Shown: piece by piece, positions 1 through 7,107 of the stretch | Position numbering within the stretch: the first letter of the stretch is position 1 | Layout: each line of letters starts with the position of its first letter | Source: Lyngbya sp. CCAP 1446/10 | GTDB taxonomy: Bacteria; Cyanobacteriota; Cyanobacteriia; Cyanobacteriales; Microcoleaceae | Direction: 5' to 3' | Length of the DNA stretch: 64,000 bases | Assembly: GCF_026130175.1 (NCBI RefSeq) | Contig: NZ_JAIGNI010000024.1 | Span: 1-64,000, forward strand | Notes under the pieces: model-generated | Databases searched by the model: none | Seen by the model: the letters and a program-made list of their open reading frames with translations, nothing else | What the model was told of the DNA's origin: nothing | Translations under genes and position numbers: made by a program

Positions 1-114
1 CTCGACGCAAAAAGTCTTCAAGATTGGCTATTTAACCTTCTCTCTCTTGAGTTTTTGAGCAACAGCTTGCCGGATCTTCCAAGGCAGCTACTTTTAGATG
101 CGATCGTTTTTTAG
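1..114 (+). CDS. 3' end of an unidentified gene (partial)
   Basis: Frame 1 is open from the window edge for 37 codons and ends at TAG (112-114). The residues are Leu-rich and helix-like, with no motif I recognise. It converges on the HNH-SAVED gene, whose stop is 68 bp away. It could be the tail of a real gene to the left or a chance open frame; the sequence beyond the edge would decide. Confidence 0.35.
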   Translation, partial: LDAKSLQDWLFNLLSLEFLSNSLPDLPRQLLLDAIVF

Positions 115-181
115 TCTAAACTCCAGTCATTTAGGACGGCTATAATATGTTCATAAATATTTTAAAATGAGATTATGACTT

Positions 182-1336
182 TTAGTTTACTTTTAGTACA
201 GTTTGAAATTCTCCCTTATCACTGTAATATTCACAAGCATATATTTCTGGGTCTTTTGTGGGCAAAATAACTCTACCACATTCTACCGCTATTGATACAG
301 GAACTGCTGGCAAAATGTATATCTTACAGCTTTTTCCATGTTTTGCTTGAATTTCATTGAGTAATTTACGATACTCATAACTGAAAATCTCAAGTTGTCT
401 TTTGGATTTTAAGAAATGCGGTGAAGGTTCATGAACAGTTATCTGATAAATACTGCAATTACTTGAAACTAAATTTTGATATTTATCACACCCAATAGTA
501 TCGCTAATTGCCAATTTTAGAAAGACAATTCCACTTTCACTCTCTTGTTCGCAAGAAATAGAATAAGGTAGCTCAACGCTAGTTTCTTCTTGCCAAGACC
601 AAGTTTTACTTGTATTCTCAATGTTTCTATGAGATTGGTAAATGTCTGTTGGAACGGTATCGCCTATACACCTACCCAGGTACATTAACAGAGGCATAGA
701 TCCTATTCCAAATAGAGAAATATGCTTGACTTTAACATCATCAACACCTTCCTCTAAATACCTTGAAACTTTACGCTTAATCTTGTTTTCAGCGAATGTT
801 TGCCAGTGCTCAGGTGTCCCCAGTCTATCAAAGTCTTTTTCTTCTATCTTTATTCCTTGTTGGTCTGTCGGAAACTTCGGAAACATTGCATTTCTTACAG
901 CTTCCACATTTATAGGAACAGTCCGATCGCCAATATTTACAGAGAAAAGTAATAATGTAGATTTATGTATATCCTCTGGATAACTTGTTTGTATCTCTAT
1001 TCTATTTTCGTGTTCTTGCTTCCAAGTACGCAATAATTCAAGCGGGTACTTTTCTGGATGGTCATCTATTTCTTTATGGCATTGCTGGCACAGAAGCATT
1101 AGGTTGCAAAAATTTAGTTGTAATTCTTCTGACTGGTCTGTTCCTCGGGGGCCGTCTTTACTTGAACCAATGATATGTGCAACTTCGGCAAAATTTCCCT
1201 CACTTAAAGTTAATCCGTTGTACCAAACAGGTGTATTACATCCTTTAAATTCGCAACGTCCTGCGGATTTTATCCAGAGTTTTAATTTTGTTGCGTCGGG
1301 TATGCTTTTTCTTTTTGCCATAATTTTTTTTGCCAT
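182..1336 (-). CDS. cap5: HNH-SAVED nuclease, CBASS effector (Cap5-like)
   Basis: This is a likely cyclic-nucleotide-activated DNA endonuclease, the killing arm of a CBASS anti-phage system. Residues 20-100 form an HNH nuclease: a Cys pair (C28, C33), the EVAHIIG segment with H54, N78, and CxxCH (C83, C86, H87). Residues from about 130 to 384 match the size and place of a SAVED sensor domain, ending with the hydrophobic strand segment around IYILPAVPVS. It lies 3 bp downstream of the cyclase gene on the same strand, so the two are almost certainly cotranscribed. The start context is duplicated: AAATTATGGCAAAAA occurs twice, giving Met1 and Met6 as alternative starts. No HIP1 octamer is visible in either gene, unlike the core genes here, which fits recent acquisition. 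In known systems SAVED binds a cyclic di- or trinucleotide and activates HNH to degrade DNA; that activity is inferred here. Confidence 0.88.
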   Translation of the reverse strand: MAKKIMAKRKSIPDATKLKLWIKSAGRCEFKGCNTPVWYNGLTLSEGNFAEVAHIIGSSKDGPRGTDQSEELQLNFCNLMLLCQQCHKEIDDHPEKYPLELLRTWKQEHENRIEIQTSYPEDIHKSTLLLFSVNIGDRTVPINVEAVRNAMFPKFPTDQQGIKIEEKDFDRLGTPEHWQTFAENKIKRKVSRYLEEGVDDVKVKHISLFGIGSMPLLMYLGRCIGDTVPTDIYQSHRNIENTSKTWSWQEETSVELPYSISCEQESESGIVFLKLAISDTIGCDKYQNLVSSNCSIYQITVHEPSPHFLKSKRQLEIFSYEYRKLLNEIQAKHGKSCKIYILPAVPVSIAVECGRVILPTKDPEIYACEYYSDKGEFQTVLKVN

Positions 1337-1339
1337 AAT

Positions 1340-2302
1340 TTATGAGATTGGAAAGTCACTACCAAAAACTTTTCGCAGTTTGATACACGCATCAGAGGGT
1401 TCAAGTTCGTTTGATGCGCTAATTAAAATAGCTTGTAAATCGAGCAATTTTGTTTTCATTGATTCCTTTTGATTATGAGTCATCTTCTCAAAAAGATCGT
1501 TGTAAGGCTCTACTGGAAGTTTGACGCTTATTTGATTCTTCCAAGAAAACATTTTAATCATCCCATCAACAACAATTTGTAATGCTTTCAAATCATCATA
1601 TGGATAAGGAAAAGAATTGTAAAGATAATTTTTTTGTGGCATGAAGAGATTGTAGCAACAAGCGGTTAAGGCTATTCCAGTTGGTCGTCCTGCTACAAAT
1701 TTATAATCTTTCCACCGTTTCAAATACCTGATAATCCTACGAAACTGGTCTCGGTCTGAACTGTCAGCAATCTTTGATTTCAAAAGTTCTTTAAGTTTAG
1801 ATGGTTCAGATATTTCCCAAAATTTTTTCTCCTCATGTGAGTCTATAAAGCCTTTTGCAATATAATATTTTTCTTTCCCTAGATAATCTCGCTCCGTGGA
1901 ATAAATAGCTAAATCAATGTGAAACCATTTGGCAGCATTTTGTTGATATTGAACTCTTACGCAAGGTCTTTTTATTTCAACTGTTCTTGAGCCTATTTTT
2001 AAAGCGTTGTAAACCCATTGTTTAACTTCAACTGGTTGATAACTACTTTGGGAAAATTTGAAAATAATGCCTACATCAATATCATAATCTTCTCCTGAAA
2101 GAGGTATTACTCCTGTTGCTAAGTCATAACTTCCTTGATTGAAGTAACTAAATGTAGGCGTATTTCTAGGAATTAGTTTTTTCAACCCACATCTTAAATT
2201 GTCGATGATTAAATCTCTCTGGTCGCGCAATGGTTTATTATCATCGAAATCGGTTTTGATCACATCATGAAATTTGTTGAATTGAGATTGTATATTTGCC
2301 AT
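1340..2302 (-). CDS. cGAS/DncV-like nucleotidyltransferase (CD-NTase), CBASS cyclase
   Basis: This is a probable cyclic-oligonucleotide synthase that signals infection to the downstream HNH-SAVED effector. The polymerase-beta-type nucleotidyltransferase core is intact: GS at residues 57-58 in NQGSYDLATG, the metal-binding pair D74 and D76 in EDYDIDVG, and the third Asp D130 in WFHIDLAIYS. Its 320 residues fit the CD-NTase family. The C-terminal helical half (about 170-320) includes RFRRIIRYLKRWKD-type helices usual for the family. No ubiquitin-transfer (Cap2/Cap3) or HORMA/TRIP13 gene follows before the left edge, so as seen this is a minimal two-gene system. The nucleotide product cannot be predicted from sequence alone. 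The gene is AT-rich beside its neighbours, consistent with transfer. Confidence 0.9.
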   Translation of the reverse strand: MANIQSQFNKFHDVIKTDFDDNKPLRDQRDLIIDNLRCGLKKLIPRNTPTFSYFNQGSYDLATGVIPLSGEDYDIDVGIIFKFSQSSYQPVEVKQWVYNALKIGSRTVEIKRPCVRVQYQQNAAKWFHIDLAIYSTERDYLGKEKYYIAKGFIDSHEEKKFWEISEPSKLKELLKSKIADSSDRDQFRRIIRYLKRWKDYKFVAGRPTGIALTACCYNLFMPQKNYLYNSFPYPYDDLKALQIVVDGMIKMFSWKNQISVKLPVEPYNDLFEKMTHNQKESMKTKLLDLQAILISASNELEPSDACIKLRKVFGSDFPIS

Positions 2303-2379
2303 AATTTTAGTCTTAAATGTTCATCTTAGATAAGGAAGCGATGCTAGTATTGGTTAAAATTGTTTTAAACCTGTATCTC

Positions 2380-2457
2380 TAGCTTACCTCATTTATCGCC
2401 CAAACTCACACCGCGATATAATTCTGCGATCGCAACTTCCACCTCAATACTCTGTAA
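2380..2457 (-). pseudogene. duplicated 3' tail of a Uma2-family gene
   Basis: About 78 bp closely match the 3' end and stop region of the Uma2 gene at 3689-4258. Read on the minus strand it gives a tail ending LYRGVSLGDK and a TGA at 2389-2391. The intact gene has one extra T and ends FGR instead. Similarity stops abruptly near 2457, where the DUF4926 remnant begins, so this is a severed gene end left by a rearrangement. Confidence 0.8.
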
Positions 2458-2472
2458 AATATTATTTGTAGG

Positions 2473-2715
2473 TTAGGCGTAGGCAGGAAGTGGCTCATAA
2501 ACGAGTTGCATAAGTTTTTCTGAGGGAATGGTTTCCATTGCATAGGTATTACCTTGAGCATCGGCAAAATCTACTAGATAAGCGCGATCGTCAAAGCTCA
2601 TCAGAATCATGCCAACTTGTCCGGGCCGGAGCAAAATTGGCCCAGAGGTTTCTTTATGGATTGCCTGAATTTATTCGGTCAAGGCAACAACATCATACTC
2701 GTGTAACGTCATCAT
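2473..2715 (-). pseudogene. DUF4926 gene with internal stop
   Basis: The minus strand from ATG 2715 reads MMTLHEYDVVALTE, then TAA (2671-2673), then continues in frame with IQAIHKETSGPILLRPGQVG and a tail ending EPLPAYA before TAA at 2473-2475. The two parts together are a typical 80-residue DUF4926 protein, a family common beside toxin-antitoxin-like genes in cyanobacteria. Codon 15 is the stop; a single change from GAA or CAA would create it. Without readthrough the product is a 14-residue peptide, so the gene is probably dead. A second Met codon directly follows the first. Confidence 0.85.
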
Positions 2716-2773
2716 AGTATCCTCACTTATTAAGCTGACAATATTGCCGTGCCACCTCGATAAAGCGGATCGA

Positions 2774-2974
2774 CTATGTTGCGATCGTTAGCATGAGTTC
2801 TTGAGGATTAAACAGTTGACGTTTGGAGGCATTGAGAAATTCGATAGTAACAGGTTCGTCATTTTCGTCATAACTGACAATCACGCCTCCAGGTTCAGAG
2901 ATAGCATTAGCTGGAAACGCATCACGGAAAATAAAAATCAGAATGTCTGCTTCTGCATCGTATTTAACTTTCAT
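2774..2974 (-). CDS. DUF2283 domain protein
   Basis: This 66-residue protein has the DUF2283 pattern: MKVKYDAEADILIF at the start, then EPGGVIVSYDENDEPV and IEFLNAS. Its start overlaps the end of the DUF4258 gene by 11 bp, so the two are translationally linked. DUF4258-DUF2283 pairs are widespread and behave like toxin-antitoxin modules by gene order, with DUF2283 in the antitoxin place. That role is inferred. It is complete, unlike the broken DUF4926 gene next to it. Confidence 0.85.
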   Translation of the reverse strand: MKVKYDAEADILIFIFRDAFPANAISEPGGVIVSYDENDEPVTIEFLNASKRQLFNPQELMLTIAT

Positions 2975-3230
2975 CGGTATTCTCCTGCCAATATCGCTTA
3001 ACTTGATTTGTCCAGTACAGAGTTAAGATTCGTCTGGTTTTGCCAATTTCAACAAAGGGTACTCTAAGAAGACCGTTACCTCGTTTGATTTGAGCCACCA
3101 AGACATCATCTTCCACGATAATCTGTTGAGGATTGGTGAGAGCAGCTTCAACCTCTTCCCTGGTAATTTTCAATCGCTCCTCCCATTGTAGCTGACGCTC
3201 CTGGGCGTGTTTTGTCCAAACAATTTGCAT
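2964..3230 (-). CDS. DUF4258 domain protein (putative toxin of a TA-like pair)
   Basis: The 88-residue product starts MQIVWTKHAQERQLQW, with the conserved THAxER-like motif of DUF4258, a small BrnT/RelE-like fold family. It ends with the aromatic strand ILTLYWTNQVKRYWQ. It is first in a two-gene unit with DUF2283 (11-bp overlap). By analogy it may be an mRNA-acting toxin, but no catalytic residues can be assigned with confidence. A heptamer array (3264-3297) lies just upstream in its promoter region. Confidence 0.82.
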   Translation of the reverse strand: MQIVWTKHAQERQLQWEERLKITREEVEAALTNPQQIIVEDDVLVAQIKRGNGLLRVPFVEIGKTRRILTLYWTNQVKRYWQENTDES

Positions 3231-3263
3231 ATATCCTCATACTCCCGATTCCTCTGTAGGTTC

Positions 3264-3297
3264 CATTTTGCATTTTGCATTTTGCATTTTGCATTTT
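3264..3297. repeat. heptamer tandem array (CATTTTG)n
   Basis: CATTTTG is repeated four times, followed by a degenerate fifth unit. It is one of many short tandemly repeated heptamers in the window. Confidence 0.95.
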
Positions 3298-3300
3298 TAA

Positions 3301-3381
3301 TTATAATGCCTCGCACTCTGCTGCCAACGGAATCCCCAACTCCGTGAGTAGTGGGAAGTTTTCATTTGCCAGAAACCGCAT
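3301..3381 (-). pseudogene. truncated DUF5615 PIN-like toxin stub
   Basis: ATG at 3379-3381 overlaps the DUF433 stop by one base (TAATG) and begins MRFLANENFPL, the typical N-terminus of DUF5615 PIN-like proteins with its first acidic residue. After about 11 codons it passes into unrelated sequence and stops at 3301-3303, giving 26 residues instead of roughly 110. The toxin partner of the DUF433 gene is therefore destroyed. The join may be a deletion fused to another gene's tail. Confidence 0.78.
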
Positions 3382-3626
3382 TAACTTGCCTCAGCAAACA
3401 GTAAAGGCGTGTAAAATACGTCTTCTTTGAGGCATTCCGCCGCAAAAGCAAACAATGCTTGGATAGATTCAGGATTAAGCGTTGGGTAGTTTTCTAGAAT
3501 TTGTTGCTGCGTCCAACCTTCTGAAAATAGCCCTAGAACGAACTCCACTGATATTCGTGTCCCCTTAATTACAGGCTTGCCAAGCAGAATTTTAGGATTT
3601 GAATGAATGTATGCTTTCCAGTTCAT
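3381..3626 (-). CDS. DUF433 antitoxin-like protein (partner truncated)
   Basis: The 81-residue product carries the DUF433 signature GKPVIKGTRISVEFVLGL and the helix-turn-helix-like stretch GWTQQQILENYPTLNPESI. DUF433 proteins are VapB45-type antitoxins normally followed by a DUF5615 toxin. Here the partner is only a 26-codon stub, so this is an orphan antitoxin. Two complete DUF433/DUF5615 pairs lie at 48965-50505. Confidence 0.87.
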   Translation of the reverse strand: MNWKAYIHSNPKILLGKPVIKGTRISVEFVLGLFSEGWTQQQILENYPTLNPESIQALFAFAAECLKEDVFYTPLLFAEAS

Positions 3627-3688
3627 AGCCAGTTTGCCTCTATAGAGTTTTCATCTATTTTGAAACCTTTGTCTTTAGCTTACTTCAT

Positions 3689-4258
3689 TTATCGCCCAAA
3701 ACTCACACCGCGATATAATTCTGCGATCGCAACTTCAAGCTCAATACTCTGTAACATCACCCGATCGCCCGCACCATAAACCACCGTTTCCCACCGTTCC
3801 CCATTCCCATCTTTCACCCGGCGGCGACACTCAACTCGCATCTCATCCTGCGCGATTAAAACATACTCTTCCAAGGATTCCAACTGTTGATAATCCTCAA
3901 ACTTATCAGTGCAATCGAATTTTTTAGTCGAAGGAGACAACACCTCAGCAATCAACTTAGGATAGCGCTTCACATAGCGATCGCTCCTATCTCGCGGATC
4001 GCACGTCACAAACGCATCGGGATAATAGAAAAACTCACCTGCATAATTCACCTTCACATTACCCGATCGCACAGAGCAACCCAAATCGCGAACCTTGTGG
4101 CGCAAAAGTTCAATTAGATTCAACGACAGTTCATCATGATCGTCGCTACCACCCGCCATTGCGTAGACTAAGCCGCGCTGATATTCATGGCGGACTTTAT
4201 TCTCATGTTCCAGGGAAAGGTACTCTTCGGGGCTAAATCCAGAGGGGATGGCAATCAT
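3689..4258 (-). CDS. Uma2 family endonuclease-like protein
   Basis: This belongs to Uma2 (DUF820), a PD-(D/E)XK-fold family greatly expanded in cyanobacteria and of unknown function. Visible motifs are SPEEYLSLEHENKVRHEY near the start, FYYPDAFV (conserved Asp), IAEVLSPSTKKFD (the E-x-L core) and DKFEDYQQLESLEEYVLI. I prefer Met at 4258 (MIAIPSGFSPEEY), the usual family start; an in-frame ATG at 4279 would add seven residues. Its last 25 codons are duplicated at 2380-2457. Catalytic activity has not been shown for most members. Confidence 0.88.
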   Translation of the reverse strand: MIAIPSGFSPEEYLSLEHENKVRHEYQRGLVYAMAGGSDDHDELSLNLIELLRHKVRDLGCSVRSGNVKVNYAGEFFYYPDAFVTCDPRDRSDRYVKRYPKLIAEVLSPSTKKFDCTDKFEDYQQLESLEEYVLIAQDEMRVECRRRVKDGNGERWETVVYGAGDRVMLQSIELEVAIAELYRGVSFGR

Positions 4259-4646
4259 AGTATTGCAGGCGAATTTCATAGCTTAATTGTAGCGATTTTC
4301 GAGATACGGACGGTGATAGAAACAACGATACGCTCGTAGACATGATTGAGCAGGGCATCTAGCTGCTTTTGTACAACTTTCAAGGTGATAATAGTATAAG
4401 TTATGTCGATTTATTTGCCCGATCGCTCTTTTTCAACCGCAGATTAACGCAGATTAACGCTGATGAAAGCAGATTGGAGAATGACTAAGCTGTTCCACAT
4501 TTAAACTGCATTATTTGTAGTCTATACCCCATACGGTAAGGGGTTCAGGCAAGAAATTTAAATGAATAACAGCTTATTGCTATTTTACCATAAACAAAAC
4601 CCGCAAGATGCGGGCTTCATTTTAATAATTGCTATTTAACTGATTA
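4259..4646. other. intergenic region with repeat remnants
   Basis: No gene is seen. At 4437-4460 there is a CGCAGATTAACGCAGATTAA-type dispersed repeat. At 4486-4512 there is a single arm (TAAGCTGTTCCACATTTAAA) closely matching the left end of the foldback element at 21221-21325. A terminator lies at 4589-4618. Confidence 0.7.
4589..4618 (-). terminator. rho-independent terminator after ctaB
   Basis: On the minus strand GCCCGC-ATCTT-GCGGG is followed by TTTTGTTT. It lies about 30 bp past the ctaB stop. Confidence 0.85.
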
Positions 4647-5624
4647 TTACATCACAACTGTACTAATCAAACTTTGCACATTTTGGACAACAGCAGTAGT
4701 AAAGTTATGAGTCGCAGGCAAACTGTCAACCACGATTCCCGCGCACAATAGCATCAGATACAGAATAGAGTATTTGAAGAGCGATCGCGCTACGTTCTTA
4801 TCTTCTGGAGTCTGCAACAGCAACCAAGCCTTTTGAGCAAAAATAGCACCGAGGAAAATCGCAGTACCGGCATACACTGGGCCCGCTAAATTCAGCGGAT
4901 AGACTAGCAGCAAAGTTGCAGGAAGCATCAATAACGTGTAAATCCAAATTTGGCGGGCTGTCTCTGCGTCACCTTCAATTACCGGCAACATCGGTACTCC
5001 TACTCCCTCGTATTCGTCGCGAATCATCATGGCTAATGCCCAAAAATGTGGCGGTGTCCATAGGAAGATAATCCCAAACAGCATCCACGCACCCCAACTT
5101 AAATCTCCTGTCACCGCAGCCCAGCCAACTAGCGGGGGAATTGCGCCTGCTGCACCGCCGATGACGATGTTTTGCACGCTGTGACGCTTCAGCCAATGGG
5201 TGTAAATTAGGACGTAGAAAACGATGCCTGACATCGCTAGCAATGCTGCTAATAAGTTGGCAACTACTGTCAGCAATGTAAAGGATATTGTCGCTAGGGC
5301 GATCGCAAATATCAAAGCATCCCGCTTCTTAACTCGCCCCGAAGGAATCGGCCGCCACCGGGTGCGCTCCATGATATAGTCGATGTCGCTGTCGTAGATG
5401 CAATTGATTGTATTGGCGGAAGCCGAAGCTAAAGCGCCTCCGGTAATAGTTGATACCAGCAATAGCGGATCGACTTCTCCTTTGGCGGCCATCCACATTC
5501 CTGCTGAGGTGGTGATTAGCAGCAGTAAAATAATTCTGGGTTTTGTTAGTTGATAGTAACTTTTCACAACTTGCGAAAAGTTTTCGTGGAGGCGGGGCCT
5601 GTCGTTGGTAAGGATTTCTTGCAT
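4647..5624 (-). CDS. ctaB: protoheme IX farnesyltransferase (heme O synthase)
   Basis: CtaB transfers a farnesyl group to the heme B vinyl side chain to make heme O for terminal oxidases, acting in the membrane. This is a UbiA-type polyprenyltransferase of 325 residues, normal length. The first Asp-rich motif reads [18 protein letters not shown] (N71 to about 88) followed by RWRPIPSGR. The second is [14 protein letters not shown] around 225. About eight or nine hydrophobic helices are visible. It lies 132 bp downstream of ctaA on the same strand, and together they make heme A. It ends at a clear terminator (4589-4618). Confidence 0.97.
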   Translation of the reverse strand: MQEILTNDRPRLHENFSQVVKSYYQLTKPRIILLLLITTSAGMWMAAKGEVDPLLLVSTITGGALASASANTINCIYDSDIDYIMERTRWRPIPSGRVKKRDALIFAIALATISFTLLTVVANLLAALLAMSGIVFYVLIYTHWLKRHSVQNIVIGGAAGAIPPLVGWAAVTGDLSWGAWMLFGIIFLWTPPHFWALAMMIRDEYEGVGVPMLPVIEGDAETARQIWIYTLLMLPATLLLVYPLNLAGPVYAGTAIFLGAIFAQKAWLLLQTPEDKNVARSLFKYSILYLMLLCAGIVVDSLPATHNFTTAVVQNVQSLISTVVM

Positions 5625-5756
5625 GGTTGTAAGCTGTTAGTAATTATTTGTGAATTCGTCATTAGTCATTAGGTTGGAGTGGCGGGTTTTACGATAAATA
5701 TTTGATGTAGCTACAAGGATTAATAAACCCGCCGCCTCTTACTTTAGTCTTATCTC

Positions 5757-6671
5757 TCAAGCTGATAAAACTCGATCGCGCCACGCTAGAACACTAAAAG
5801 CTACCAGGGTTCCCAGCAATGCTGCACCGACTGCTTGGTGCGCGACTGTCAGCGGTTCTACCTGAAGGTGCAGCCGGAAAGTTGCTAATCCTAGAACTAA
5901 TTGAACAATCAGACAAACACTGGCTAAATTTCCTAATTTTCGCAAGCTTGAACTTAGTGCTGGTTGTCGCCAAGCCATGACTGATAATGCTAAAGTTGCT
6001 GCGGTAGCGGGTACGATGCCGGCGATGTGGCTGTTCATTACCGAACACAATTCTGACGAGCCCAAACATTGATGCAGCGCCCATCTAGAGCCTACTAATG
6101 CTCCTAGCAGGCTTTGTAGGTAAACTAACAATGCTGCGATCGAACTTACCCATGCTAATTTGTTTATATTGCCCGTAGCTTCGTAGGGAGTCAGCATAAA
6201 ACCGATCGCTAGCAGGGCGCAAAAAAACAGTAAAGCCGTTCCCAAGTGAGCGGTAACGATGTCAAATCGCAGCAGTTGCGTCACAGTGAGGCCGCCCAAG
6301 ACGCCTTGAAAAAGGATTAAAAATACAACCCCGGCGCTGGCGAGTGGCAACCACTTCGGTAGGTGGCTGCGGTAGAATACAGAAACTCCTAAAAGGGCGA
6401 TCGCGCTTAAGCCAATTGCTGCTGCATCCAATCGGTGAAACCACTCTAGAAATACCTGCAAATTCATTTGCGCTGCGGGTATTAATTGACCGTAGCACAG
6501 CGGCCAGTCCGGGCAAGCGAGCCCCGCATTCATCACGCGCGTGGCGCTGCCTACAGCCATCAACAGCCAGGTTGCGATCGCAATTTTCCACACTAGGCCG
6601 CGGATAATATCTTTTGGCTGCCACTGCACTCCTGCTGCTGCTTTTGGCTGATTTAAAACTGAGTTTGCCAT
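5757..6671 (-). CDS. ctaA: heme A synthase (COX15/CtaA family)
   Basis: CtaA oxidises heme O to heme A for cytochrome c oxidase. The 304-residue protein has about eight membrane helices in two four-helix halves. Heme-ligand and catalytic residues are present: E76 and H79 in LEWFHRLD, H142 in VTAHLGTA, H215 in NSHIAGIV and H278 in VAHQAVGA. Cysteine pairs flank loops in each half (C53-C59 in CPDWPLC; C202-C209 in CLGSSELC), as in type-2 CtaA proteins. It lies upstream of ctaB. The oxidase subunit genes are not in the window. A divergent regulatory region of about 430 bp separates it from the binding-protein gene. Confidence 0.96.
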   Translation of the reverse strand: MANSVLNQPKAAAGVQWQPKDIIRGLVWKIAIATWLLMAVGSATRVMNAGLACPDWPLCYGQLIPAAQMNLQVFLEWFHRLDAAAIGLSAIALLGVSVFYRSHLPKWLPLASAGVVFLILFQGVLGGLTVTQLLRFDIVTAHLGTALLFFCALLAIGFMLTPYEATGNINKLAWVSSIAALLVYLQSLLGALVGSRWALHQCLGSSELCSVMNSHIAGIVPATAATLALSVMAWRQPALSSSLRKLGNLASVCLIVQLVLGLATFRLHLQVEPLTVAHQAVGAALLGTLVAFSVLAWRDRVLSA

Positions 6672-7107
6672 GAACTTTACCTTAGCCTTTGTTATCGATC
6701 GAGCTTAATTAAATATTGCGGTTTTGTTTTGGCTGAGCTTAGCCGAGCTTAACACTTGTTTTTTCTGACAATCTGTCATAATTCCTACCTTAGCGACTCT
6801 TTTATCTAATTAGTTTGTCTTTAGATATTTTTCAACTTTCCTGTTTATATTACAAAAGATTGCAGGATTTTTGCTAAACTTCAAAAAACTTTAATCTTTC
6901 ACGCCAATCTTCGATGGTTTACAACTCCCCCACTGTCGGTATTTCGATCAAAAATAAAAATATAATTAAAAAAAAGCTAGTTAATGTATAATTGTGATAG
7001 GCGTTGAAAAGTGTTTAGATTCGTTTTTCTGCCTCCAGCCTCCAGCCTCCTGCCTCCTGCCTCCTGAGTCGTTGAATCTAAAACCTAAAATCTCAAACTG
7101 TGCAGCC
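6672..7107. other. divergent intergenic region (ctaA / binding-protein gene)
   Basis: AT-rich divergent promoter region with a heptamer array at 7031-7065. An open frame from 6994 runs into the binding-protein gene but translates the array into low-complexity Pro/Leu/Ser, so I treat it as non-coding. A short palindrome-like GGCTGAGCTTAGCC lies near 6730. Confidence 0.6.
7031..7065. repeat. heptamer tandem array (GCCTCCA/T)n
   Basis: Five units: GCCTCCA twice, then GCCTCCT three times, just upstream of the binding-protein gene. Confidence 0.95.

Noticed and set aside
6994-7107. N-terminal extension of the binding-protein gene
   Set aside because: It translates the GCCTCCT heptamer array; ATG 7108 gives a proper anchor segment.
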